Below are positions 14,858 to 21,794 of a DNA stretch of 64,000 nucleotides, piece by piece (within the stretch, counting starts at the first letter, position 1; every line of letters starts with the position of its first letter). The DNA comes from an uncultured Bacilli bacterium (lineage in GTDB: Bacteria > Bacillota_I > Bacilli_A > RF39 > UBA660): the NCBI GenBank assembly GCA_934096985.1, contig CAKONC010000001.1, forward strand, positions 62,001-126,000, given 5' to 3'. Position numbers and translations under genes: made by a program. The notes under the pieces are model-generated. The model did not search any database. It was not told where the DNA came from and saw only the letters and a list, made by a program, of their open reading frames with translations.

Positions 14858-15195
14858 ATGTATGTTGTTGATATAACAAGAGTTAATAAAAAAAGTATGA
14901 TAGTGATATGTTGGTTGGTAAAATGATCACTGTTACTAAAACAAAGACAATGAATTATTATGCTCTTGCTAACTTACAAATTACAATGGAATCTTAACTA
15001 TTAGATAAAGAATTAAATATGGATTTATTTTTCTTAAAATCATTTATAAAGGATAATTATAACATTGATATTAAAGATGGATTAATAATACAAAGTATAA
15101 ATGCTAATAAAGAAAATTGTATGTTTATTAAACAATTTAATTATAATAAAAATTCTTATTACTATATCTATCAGTTTTATAAAAATAGATTTTAA
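14858..15195 (+). pseudogene. Decayed small gene in element 1
   Basis: ATG after TTGGAGG starts MYVVDITRVNKK. A frameshift then moves the reading to SYDSDMLVGKMITVTKTKTM, ending at a stop near 14996. A third open piece of 58 residues (MDLFFLKSFIKDNYNIDIKD and on to YYYIYQFYKNRF) runs from 15019 to 15195. The good Shine-Dalgarno followed by consecutive broken frames indicates a once functional gene. No family recognised. Confidence 0.5.
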
Positions 15196-15222
15196 AAGTA
15201 TGGTATAATATAAATTGAAGGT

Positions 15223-15747
15223 ATGTGTAAAATGAAGAATACAATCATTAAGTCAGTATTAGCAGTTGTGTTCGGAATAGCTATAGGTATATTTTCAAAA
15301 TGGGGAGATGTTATACCTGGTGATAATTTAATAAAATATTTTGGATGGATATCTACTGGTGTTATTATTTGGTTGGCAATAGGTTCATTTTTAATTATCA
15401 AGACTAAGAATAGAAAAGAATTTAGTATTGTTTATTCATTATTTATGATATCAATGCTGATATCGTATTATATTTTTTCTCTGGTGGTAGTTAAATACTT
15501 AGTTAAAAGAATAGTAATATTTTGGATTATAATGTTTATTGGATCACTTATCTTAGGAAATATAATATATGATAAAAAAAATACTAATTTGTTTAGAATA
15601 TTATTTATTCTAGCTTCAATAATACTTTTGATATATGATGCCATAGAAATAAATGGAATTAATCTAATAGCTATTATTCCTGAGGTATTAATGGTTGTAT
15701 ATGTTTTAATTATTATTAGCAAAAGCATAAATAAATCTAAAAATTAA
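15223..15747 (+). CDS. Integral membrane protein of element 1
   Basis: 174 residues with five or six hydrophobic helices (about residues 6-22, 35-55, 65-85, 90-108, 117-135, 142-165) and short loops. A -10-like TATAAT precedes it by about 20 nt; the Shine-Dalgarno is weak (GAAGG). Intact within an otherwise decaying stretch of the element. No transporter signature or catalytic motif recognised. The next gene, superoxide reductase, has its own strong ribosome-binding site about 40 nt downstream. Confidence 0.55.
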   Translation: MCKMKNTIIKSVLAVVFGIAIGIFSKWGDVIPGDNLIKYFGWISTGVIIWLAIGSFLIIKTKNRKEFSIVYSLFMISMLISYYIFSLVVVKYLVKRIVIFWIIMFIGSLILGNIIYDKKNTNLFRILFILASIILLIYDAIEINGINLIAIIPEVLMVVYVLIIISKSINKSKN

Positions 15748-15797
15748 ATAACAATTATTTAGTTAAATTATAAATTTGTTATAGAAGGAGGAAACAA

Positions 15798-16178
15798 ATG
15801 AAAAATCAATTAATAATTAAAAAATGTCAAAAATGTGGTGCATTGGTTGAGGTAATCAATGACTGTAACTGTAACGAGTGTGGAATAGCTTGCTGTGGTG
15901 AACCTATGATTAAGTTAATTCCAAATAGTGTTGATGCATCGTTTGAAAAACACATTCCAACTTTTGAACATATAGGTGATGAAATACTTGTAAAAGTAAA
16001 TCATGTTATGGAAAAAGAACATTTTATTGAATGGATTGCACTAGTTAATGACAAAGATATTTATAAAGTTAAATTATTACCAGAACAAAGTGCAGAATGT
16101 AAATTTAAATATATAAATGGATCAAAATTATATGCATATTGTAATAAGCATGGACTTTGGTCTTGTGATGTAGAATAA
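15798..16178 (+). CDS. dfx: Desulfoferrodoxin / superoxide reductase
   Basis: 126 residues. N-terminal desulforedoxin-like Cys site (CQKCG and a CC pair in GIACCGEPM) and the C-terminal iron centre ligands: His in ASFEKHIPTFEH, NHVMEKEHFIEWI, and the Cys/His pair in YAYCNKHGLWSC. Superoxide reductases reduce superoxide to peroxide without making oxygen, an anaerobe strategy. Strong AGGAGG before the ATG. It is an intact metabolic cargo gene in element 1 and could give a host tolerance to air exposure. A few extra Cys around the first centre (DCNCNECG) are unusual. Confidence 0.9.
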   Translation: MKNQLIIKKCQKCGALVEVINDCNCNECGIACCGEPMIKLIPNSVDASFEKHIPTFEHIGDEILVKVNHVMEKEHFIEWIALVNDKDIYKVKLLPEQSAECKFKYINGSKLYAYCNKHGLWSCDVE

Positions 16179-16205
16179 TAGTTATTTGTATTATAATTGT
16201 TAAAA

Positions 16206-16228
16206 GTCTTTGACAAAGTTCCAAAGAC
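16206..16228. promoter_or_regulatory. Inverted repeat upstream of the XRE gene
   Basis: GTCTTTG / CAAAGAC with a 9-nt spacer, overlapping a TTGACA-like -35 box. A candidate operator for the downstream XRE protein. Confidence 0.45.
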
Positions 16229-16268
16229 ATTTGGTAGAAATTCACTACTAACATATATATAATTGTAA

Positions 16269-16847
16269 GTGAAAGGAGAAATAAGAATGAAGTTAGGAGA
16301 TAATATTTTCAAACTAAGAAAAGATTGCAAACTTTCACAAGAACAATTAGCAGAAAAAGTTGATGTTACTAGACAAACAATATCAAATTGGGAGCTTGGT
16401 GAAACTTCTCCAAATCCTGAACAGTTAAAATTATTATCTAAAGCACTTAATGTTAGTATTGATGAATTATTAAATAATGACATTAAACAAGTATTAGTAG
16501 AAAAAGTAAATAATACCGAAAAACTTGCTGAAATAATAATTAAAATACTAAAAGTCTTGGGAATAATTTTTGTTGTTGGTTTTGCTATTACTATTTTCAT
16601 AAATATTATGTTTGGTGCTAAAAAAGACTCTATGACTATAAAAGAAAATCAAACTGTTCTTCTTAATTGTCAACTGAATAGTGAAAAGTATACTTATCTA
16701 ATAGAATATGATAAAGATGATAATATTATTGATGCAAGCGGTAGTGATTATATTATAAATGTTGTTAAAGATAAACAGTTTAACAAAGCTAAGATATTAG
16801 TAAAATATATTGAATCATATTTTGAAGATAATGGTGGAAAATGTTAA
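16269..16847 (+). CDS. Membrane-anchored XRE-family regulator of element 1
   Basis: 192 residues. XRE helix-turn-helix at residues 5-60 (LRKDCKLSQEQLAEKVDVTR then QTISNWELGETSPNPEQL), one membrane segment (about residues 96-115) and an extracytoplasmic domain of about 75 residues. Same architecture as the proteins at 6474 and 10085, here as cargo of a mobile element. Strong GAAAGGAGA. The inverted repeat just upstream may be its own operator. A terminator follows directly. Confidence 0.75.
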   Translation: MKGEIRMKLGDNIFKLRKDCKLSQEQLAEKVDVTRQTISNWELGETSPNPEQLKLLSKALNVSIDELLNNDIKQVLVEKVNNTEKLAEIIIKILKVLGIIFVVGFAITIFINIMFGAKKDSMTIKENQTVLLNCQLNSEKYTYLIEYDKDDNIIDASGSDYIINVVKDKQFNKAKILVKYIESYFEDNGGKC

Positions 16848-16862
16848 TTAATAATATATTTA

Positions 16863-16897
16863 TAAATAAGATCAATTTTATATTGGTCTTATTTTTC
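16863..16897 (+). terminator. Terminator after the XRE gene
   Basis: AATAAGATCAA / TTGGTCTTATT stem (one G-T pair), then TTTTT. Confidence 0.75.
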
Positions 16898-17010
16898 TAA
16901 AGTATTGACATTTAAAAAACGATTATATTAAAAACTTTTTTGAAATTGAAAAACTTATGATATAATTAATATGCAGGAAGTAAATCACATTTAATTTATT
17001 ATTTGTGAGG

Positions 17011-17620
17011 ATGTATAATGAAGAAGAAAAAATAGTAATAATCACACTGTGTTTTATAGTAGGTTTTATATTTTTAGATTTTATAATCACCCTATCATTT
17101 AATAATAGTCCAATAATTATAATTAGAGATTATTATAATGGTGGTTCTACCATTTACAAAGATAAAGGAATATTTACAAATACTTATAAATGTTCTGATA
17201 GTAAAACTAAAACAGTTTTAAAAACAACTAAATATAGCTGCCCTATGATAGTAAGGAAGAAGATAAAAAAGAAGCAATAACAATTACATTTGATACTAAA
17301 GGTGGAAGTAAAATAGAATAAATAACGATACTGAGCTTACACTCTCAAAAGAACCTATAAGAGATGGTTAGGTTTTTAAAGGTTTTATTGATAAAAATGA
17401 AACCCCAATTTATAACAAAGTATTACTTGCAGAAGATACAATTCTTCATGCAGTTTGGGAAAAAGTAGAAAACGAAAAAACTAGTTCTAAAACTGAAACA
17501 TTAATACAAATAATAATTGGTACTCCAATAAATAAAAAAGCAAAATTAATTAGTTCACAATTAAAGAACGATTTAACATTATTTAATATAGAAAGATATT
17601 ATTGGGATAGATTCTTATAA
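17011..17620 (+). pseudogene. Broken membrane/surface protein with an InlB B-repeat
   Basis: The first 88 codons encode a membrane-anchored segment (VIITLCFIVGFIFLDFIITL). A frameshift near 17240 moves into EDKKEAITITFDTKGGSKIE and a TAA; after another shift the reading continues as NDTELTLSKEPIRDG, a TAG where the family has Tyr or Phe, then VFKGFIDKNETPIYNK and AVWEKVE. ITFDTKGGS...G..FKG....AVWE is the InlB B-repeat (Listeria-Bacteroides repeat) signature. At least three lesions in one gene show decay inside element 1. A -10 box TATAAT lies at 16961. Confidence 0.7.
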
Positions 17621-17660
17621 TATAAGTTTAAATAAATTAATTTTGGAAAGGAGGGAAGAA

Positions 17661-18032
17661 ATGAAAAAAGATTTATTAGTAAAAATAATTATAGTAATAG
17701 TTGCTCTTGCAGGATTAGGATATTTTGTATATACAAATTATATTTCCAAAGAAAAAGAATTAGTATTTGAAGCAAGAATCAAAGAAGTAGCAGTAAATAA
17801 TAATAAATATACTGTTCTAGTTGAAGAATACGATAAAAAGAAAAAAGAATATACTATAGAGTATGAATTTGAAATAAATGAAGATACAAAAATAGTTTAT
17901 AACAATGAAGATTCTACTGCAGATAAATTAAAAGTAAATCAAAAAGTAACTATTACTTCATCTGATGTTGTGTTACCAAGCGAGCCAGCTAAACTATCTA
18001 ATGTTAAAAAAATAGTTATTTCAAAAGATTGA
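17661..18032 (+). CDS. Small membrane-anchored extracellular protein
   Basis: 123 residues. The start is the ATG after GAAAGGAGGG; an in-frame TTG six codons upstream is rejected because it lies in the ribosome-binding site. One N-terminal membrane segment (about residues 7-25) precedes a Lys-rich domain with alternating beta-like pattern (VEEYDKKKKEYTIEYEFEIN then EDTKIVYNNED), resembling small OB- or DUF-type exported domains. No family is claimed. Followed by a terminator. Confidence 0.55.
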   Translation: MKKDLLVKIIIVIVALAGLGYFVYTNYISKEKELVFEARIKEVAVNNNKYTVLVEEYDKKKKEYTIEYEFEINEDTKIVYNNEDSTADKLKVNQKVTITSSDVVLPSEPAKLSNVKKIVISKD

Positions 18033-18060
18033 GTAGTTTTAAAAACTTTGTTAAATAGGT

Positions 18061-18088
18061 GATGAATTAATTTTCATCGCTTTTTTTT
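18061..18088 (+). terminator. Terminator inside element 1
   Basis: GATGAA / TTCATC stem, loop TTAATT, then eight T. Confidence 0.8.
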
Positions 18089-18197
18089 GAACATATTATT
18101 GAAAAAACTAGTATATAAGTAGTGATTTGATATAAGAGAAATAATGACTGAATAATTTATATGAAATAAAAATAAACTTAATTAGGGGACCATAATA

Positions 18198-18323
18198 ATG
18201 ACTAACAAAGTGACAAATTATGATTCTAATGGTAAAATCATAAACCCAAAAGACATAGTAATAAAGATACCGTTGATATATGAACTAATTAAAAAATATT
18301 CAAGCGAGAATAGTTGTATTTAA
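18198..18323 (+). CDS. 41-residue ORF preceding the recombinase
   Basis: MTNKVTNYDSNGKIINPKDI then VIKIPLIYELIKKYSSENSC, with AGGGGAC before the ATG. It sits 100 nt before the large serine recombinase. Small proteins in this position can act as recombination directionality factors, but nothing in the sequence proves that, and it may be a chance reading frame. The surrounding 18090-18426 stretch contains no other gene. Confidence 0.35.
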   Translation: MTNKVTNYDSNGKIINPKDIVIKIPLIYELIKKYSSENSCI

Positions 18324-18426
18324 GGGATAGTTTATCAGAACTTTCCTTTGTTTTTTAATTATGAAATGTGTGTTATATTGTAAAAGTATTTAAATATAGT
18401 AGGTAAGTTAGGAGGAGGTAAGTGTT

Positions 18427-19773
18427 ATAAAAGCAGGATTATATGCTAGAGTTTCAACTGATATTCAATTAGAGGGTTATTCAATTGATGCACAGAAAGA
18501 ATTTTTATTAAACTATGCTAAAGCAAAAGAATTTACCGAGTATGAATATTATGTAGATGGTGGTTATAGTGGTAAAGACTTGGAACGACCAGCTATTCAA
18601 AAACTCATAAGAGATGTTAAAGAACATAAGATAGATTGTGTAATTGTATTTAAACTAGATAGAATATCAAGAAGTCAAAAAGATACTTTATATTTAATTG
18701 AAGAGGTATTTAATAAATATAATGTAGGCTTTGTTTCTATGAGAGAAAACTTCGATACTACAACTCCATTTGGTAAGGCTATGGTTGGTATTTTATCAAT
18801 ATTCGCACAGCTTGAAAGAGAAACAATACTTGAAAGGACGAGAATTGGTATCCAAAAAAGAGCCGAAAATGGATATTGGAAAGGTGGAGGCAAAAATCCA
18901 TTCCCTTATATCTATGATAAAAATACAGGAACTCTAGTTCCTGTACCAGAACAAGTAGAGTTACTACATAAAATGATAACAATGTATTTAAATGGTTATA
19001 GTTTTTTAAAAATTGGTAGTATAGTTGGTATGGATGAAAGTATGGTAGAAAAAAGGATACTTTCAAGAAGAACATTAGGCATTGTACCATATAAAGATCA
19101 AGAGTTTGAAGGAAAGCATGAAGCTGTAATATCAGAGGAATTATACAATAAAATAATGGAAACTAACAGACTGCGAAGTAAAGCAAGAACCGAAAATCAT
19201 TATTTATTATCAGGAAAAATAATTTGTGGTCATTGTGGTGCAAAGTATAGATATCAGAAATGGGGAAAAAGATTAATTTGTTATTGTTACTCTCAACAAA
19301 AAAGCAAACCTAAATTTATTAAAGACCCAAATTGTAAAAATAAAAGATGGGATTCTTTTGAAATTGAAGATGTGGTATTAGAAAGTTTATTTTCAATGGC
19401 ACTAGATGAAAATATGTTTAGAGAAAAATACGAAATTACACAAGTAGATGTTATTAATGAATATGAAAAAAGATTTGTAAAGATAAACTCACAAATCAAC
19501 AATTTGATTAATTTTATTTCAGATGGTATTGCAGTTCTTGACACCAAAAAGAAAATTGAGGAATTAGAACAAGAAAGAAAATCAATGCTAGAGATAATTG
19601 ACAATGCTAAAAATAATGAAGATCGTAATAGAGGATCATTAGAAAAGTTAAGAAATCTACAAGCCACTTGGAATAAAATGACATTTGAAGAAAAAAGAAT
19701 GATAATTATACACATTATTGATAAAGTTGTGGTAACTGATAATGATATAGAGATATTTTATAAGATATCTTAA
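18427..19773 (+). CDS. Large serine recombinase of element 1, apparently without a standard start codon
   Basis: 448 residues from the ATA that aligns with the usual initiator: IKAGLYARVSTDIQLEGYSI places the catalytic Ser at codon 18454. A resolvase domain, a recombinase domain (AENGYWKGGGKNPFPYIYD), a zinc ribbon (CGHCGAKYRYQ...CKNKRW) and a coiled coil follow, as in phage-type large serine integrases. AGGAGGAGG lies at the right distance, but the frame between its TAG at 18409 and codon 18427 has no ATG, GTG or TTG. The first standard start, TTG at 18580, would lose the catalytic Ser. Either a rare start (ATA or GTT) is used or a point mutation has silenced the enzyme. Located at the right end of the element, next to attR. 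Confidence 0.85.
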   Translation: MKAGLYARVSTDIQLEGYSIDAQKEFLLNYAKAKEFTEYEYYVDGGYSGKDLERPAIQKLIRDVKEHKIDCVIVFKLDRISRSQKDTLYLIEEVFNKYNVGFVSMRENFDTTTPFGKAMVGILSIFAQLERETILERTRIGIQKRAENGYWKGGGKNPFPYIYDKNTGTLVPVPEQVELLHKMITMYLNGYSFLKIGSIVGMDESMVEKRILSRRTLGIVPYKDQEFEGKHEAVISEELYNKIMETNRLRSKARTENHYLLSGKIICGHCGAKYRYQKWGKRLICYCYSQQKSKPKFIKDPNCKNKRWDSFEIEDVVLESLFSMALDENMFREKYEITQVDVINEYEKRFVKINSQINNLINFISDGIAVLDTKKKIEELEQERKSMLEIIDNAKNNEDRNRGSLEKLRNLQATWNKMTFEEKRMIIIHIIDKVVVTDNDIEIFYKIS

Positions 19774-19783
19774 TTTTAAAAAC

Positions 19784-19822
19784 AATTTTCTCTCCATACC
19801 ATCATTAGTCCTATAAGTGTTA
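19784..19822. other. attR of element 1
   Basis: Recombinase arm AATTTTCTCTCCATACC, then ATCATTAG, core TCC (19809-19811), then chromosomal TATAAGTGTTA. Confidence 0.7.
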
Positions 19823-20426
19823 GTGAAATGTTAAGCTTTAAACTTGAAATGATACTTTTATAACTTGATGGAATTACAAGCTTAGTTAGTATTTGCCATT
19901 TACTAGCCTTAAATGTTTTAAACATTTTTATTTTAATTTTGTCTACATTAATGAATCCATTATAGATACTTAACATATTAACAATTAAATTTATTAAAAT
20001 TGCCATTATAATTATACTTTTTGTATTAGCCCCAAAAATGATTATAATAATTGGCCCAAGAGCAACTTTAGGTAGCGCATTTAAAATTGTTAAAAATGGT
20101 TCAAATACTTTTGAAATAAATGAATATTCATAAAAAATTGTAGCAATAATAAATCCAATAAATGTACCTAACAAAAATGATATTATTACTTCATTTAGCG
20201 TAGTAAAAATATGTGGGAACAAATTATTTTGTAGATATAAACTTTTTATTGTTCTAAATATATTAGAAGGGCTAGAGTAAATAAATGAATTAATAATTTG
20301 TTTTTTTGTCAATAATTCCCAAAGATAAAAAAATATAATGATAATAAATATTTGAATAAATCTAACTAAAAATTTTTCTCTTTTTTGTTTTCTTAAAAAA
20401 ATTTTTTGACTATCAGATTGATACAT
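19809..20426 (-). pseudogene. ABC transporter permease, N-terminal part (split by element 1)
   Basis: About 205 residues with five or so membrane segments and the cytoplasmic EAA-type loop (FKTFKASKWQILTKLVIPSS), ending SLTLIG at the element junction; beyond it the frame runs 10 codons into the element (LMMVWRENCF, stop). Similar to TauC/SsuC/ThiX permeases that pair with a TauB-type ATPase for uptake of taurine, sulfonates, nitrate or thiamine precursors. It overlaps the ATPase gene by 14 nt, so the two were one operon. No substrate-binding protein gene is adjacent, so the substrate is unknown. Confidence 0.85.
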
Positions 20427-20749
20427 CTAGATCCCTCCATATTAAATCATAATAATTAGAAAACTCTTGGCATTTTCTATTTTCTATTGGATTACTTTTA
20501 TTTTTCATTTCTATACTATATATTTTTTTTACAATTGCAGGCCTTTTTGAAAATACTATAATTCTATCACTTAAACTAATTGCTTCGGCTATGTCGTGAG
20601 TTATCATTATTACGGTTTTATTCTCTTTTTTGATAATATTGAAAACATCATCAGAAACTTTTAACCTTGATTGATAATCAAGTGCTGAAAATGGTTCATC
20701 TAAAAGTAAAATATCTGGTTTTATAGCAAGTGTCCTAATAAGAGCAACT
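20413..20749 (-). pseudogene. ABC transporter ATPase, C-terminal part (split by element 2)
   Basis: Reading leftward from the shared core gives VALIRTLAIKPDILLLDEPF then SALDYQSRL, and VIMITHDIAEAISLSDRI. This contains Walker B (LLLDEP), the D-loop (SALD) and the H-loop His. The N-terminal half with Walker A and the SGG signature is at 29638-30054. Joined at AGTTGCT the two give one frame of about 250 residues with all ATPase motifs in order. Without excision the enzyme has no ATP-binding P-loop, so the transporter is off. Confidence 0.88.
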
Positions 20750-20770
20750 GTTTGAATGTAGCAAAGACAC
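20735..20770. other. attL of element 2
   Basis: Chromosomal CCTAATAAG, core AGCAACT, then arm TTGAATGTAGCAAAGACAC. Confidence 0.75.
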
Positions 20771-20773
20771 TTT

Positions 20774-21736
20774 TTATTTTTCTATTAAAAAGTTCATAAT
20801 TAAGTCTATCAAAATATTTTTTTCTTTTGGATTTGATTGTGCAATAAGTAATGTAATTGCCACTAAAGCATTATTATCAATTACTTTTTTATCATTAATA
20901 TATAAGATATCATAAAATTCTAAAAAATATATAAATAGGGTAGCAGCAATTCTTTTATTGCCATCAATAAAAACATGATTTTTAGTAATTAAATATAAGA
21001 AATTAGCAGCTTTTTCTTCTATTGAATAATATAAATCATTTCCATCAAAGGATTGATAAACTGTACCAATTATTTCTTTTAAACCCTCATTTCTTTCAAG
21101 TGCAAATAAATTACTGCTATTACTAAACGTTATTTTTTTTATTATTTTTATACATTCATTATAATTAATCTTTTTGCTATTTCTAGTTCCTTTTGGTTTA
21201 GATATCTTTTTATGATCATAATCATCAAGTAAGTTTAATGCACTACTGTAGTTATTTATAACTTTTATAATTTCCAGTGCTTCGGTATCCTTTAATTTAT
21301 TATCAATTCTACCAGCAATATTAATTAATTTAATTGCTTTTTCGAGTTGCTCTAATTTTTTCTGATTAACCACATACCCTTTAATCATATATTCTTTTAG
21401 AACATTGTTTGCCCATTTCCTAAAAATAATACCATTTTTGCTATTTACACGATAGCCAACACTAATTATCATGTCTAGATTATAATAGTCTAAGTTTCGA
21501 GTTTGAGTTTTTCCTAACAAAGCCCCATGTGAAGAGGTATGTGCAAATTTTGCACATACCTCTTTTTTATTTAGTTCTTGACTTTTAAATATGTTACTAA
21601 TATGCCTTGCAATTACAGTTCTATCTCTTTCAAATAATTTTGACATTTGTTCTAAAGATAACCATACAGTTTCATCTTGCATGTTTACCTCTAATTTAAC
21701 ATTTTGATTTTTGAATAATATAATTTCATTTTTCAT
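20774..21736 (-). CDS. RhuM-family protein fused to a Fic/Doc-type domain
   Basis: 320 residues. N-terminal RhuM domain: ETVWLSLEQMSKLFERDRTV then IARHISNIFKSQEL, and TRNLDYYNLDMIISVGYRVN. The C-terminal part has the Fic/Doc core HVFIDGNKRIAATLF (about residues 255-269), with the active-site His and the GNK/ANK phosphate-binding loop of Doc-like enzymes, which modify targets with phosphate or AMP. Similar proteins are frequent on mobile elements and genomic islands as toxin-like or virulence-associated cargo. No antitoxin gene is visible next to it. AAGGAT precedes the ATG. It reads towards the left att site. Confidence 0.8.
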   Translation of the reverse strand: MKNEIILFKNQNVKLEVNMQDETVWLSLEQMSKLFERDRTVIARHISNIFKSQELNKKEVCAKFAHTSSHGALLGKTQTRNLDYYNLDMIISVGYRVNSKNGIIFRKWANNVLKEYMIKGYVVNQKKLEQLEKAIKLINIAGRIDNKLKDTEALEIIKVINNYSSALNLLDDYDHKKISKPKGTRNSKKINYNECIKIIKKITFSNSSNLFALERNEGLKEIIGTVYQSFDGNDLYYSIEEKAANFLYLITKNHVFIDGNKRIAATLFIYFLEFYDILYINDKKVIDNNALVAITLLIAQSNPKEKNILIDLIMNFLIEK

Positions 21737-21794
21737 AAGATATCCTTTTACAATTATATTATTACCATATCTTTTGAAATTTCCTTTTACATTT

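Larger units (their letters stand above)
14548..19811. mobile_element. Element 1: about 5.26-kb serine-recombinase element in an ABC permease gene
   Basis: The permease frame breaks at 14547 and resumes at 19809, with TCC (GGA on the coding strand) at both edges as the shared core. Just inside each end lies one arm of an imperfect inverted repeat: GGTATGGGGAGAAATT at 14557-14572 and, inverted, GGTATGGAGAGAAAATT at 19800-19784, spaced 8-9 nt from the core, as expected for attP half-sites. The reconstructed empty site TTATAACTCCTATAA has 5-bp symmetric arms. Contents: degraded genes, a membrane protein, superoxide reductase, XRE regulator, InlB-repeat relic, small membrane protein, a 41-residue ORF and the recombinase at the right end. 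No conjugation or replication genes are seen. Confidence 0.8.

Noticed and set aside
18580..19773. Short recombinase starting at TTG 18580
   Set aside because: It would remove the catalytic serine and half the resolvase domain, although these are intact in frame upstream and preceded by a strong ribosome-binding site.
14548..19811. Permease junction at the longer shared string ATGATGG instead of GGA
   Set aside because: Joining there puts the two permease halves out of frame; joining at GGA restores SLTLIG-GVITGEF, the family sequence.
20413..20607. Independent small ABC-type gene
   Set aside because: It is the C-terminal end of the split ATPase; the reading frame continues upstream to the element junction with Walker B and D-loop.
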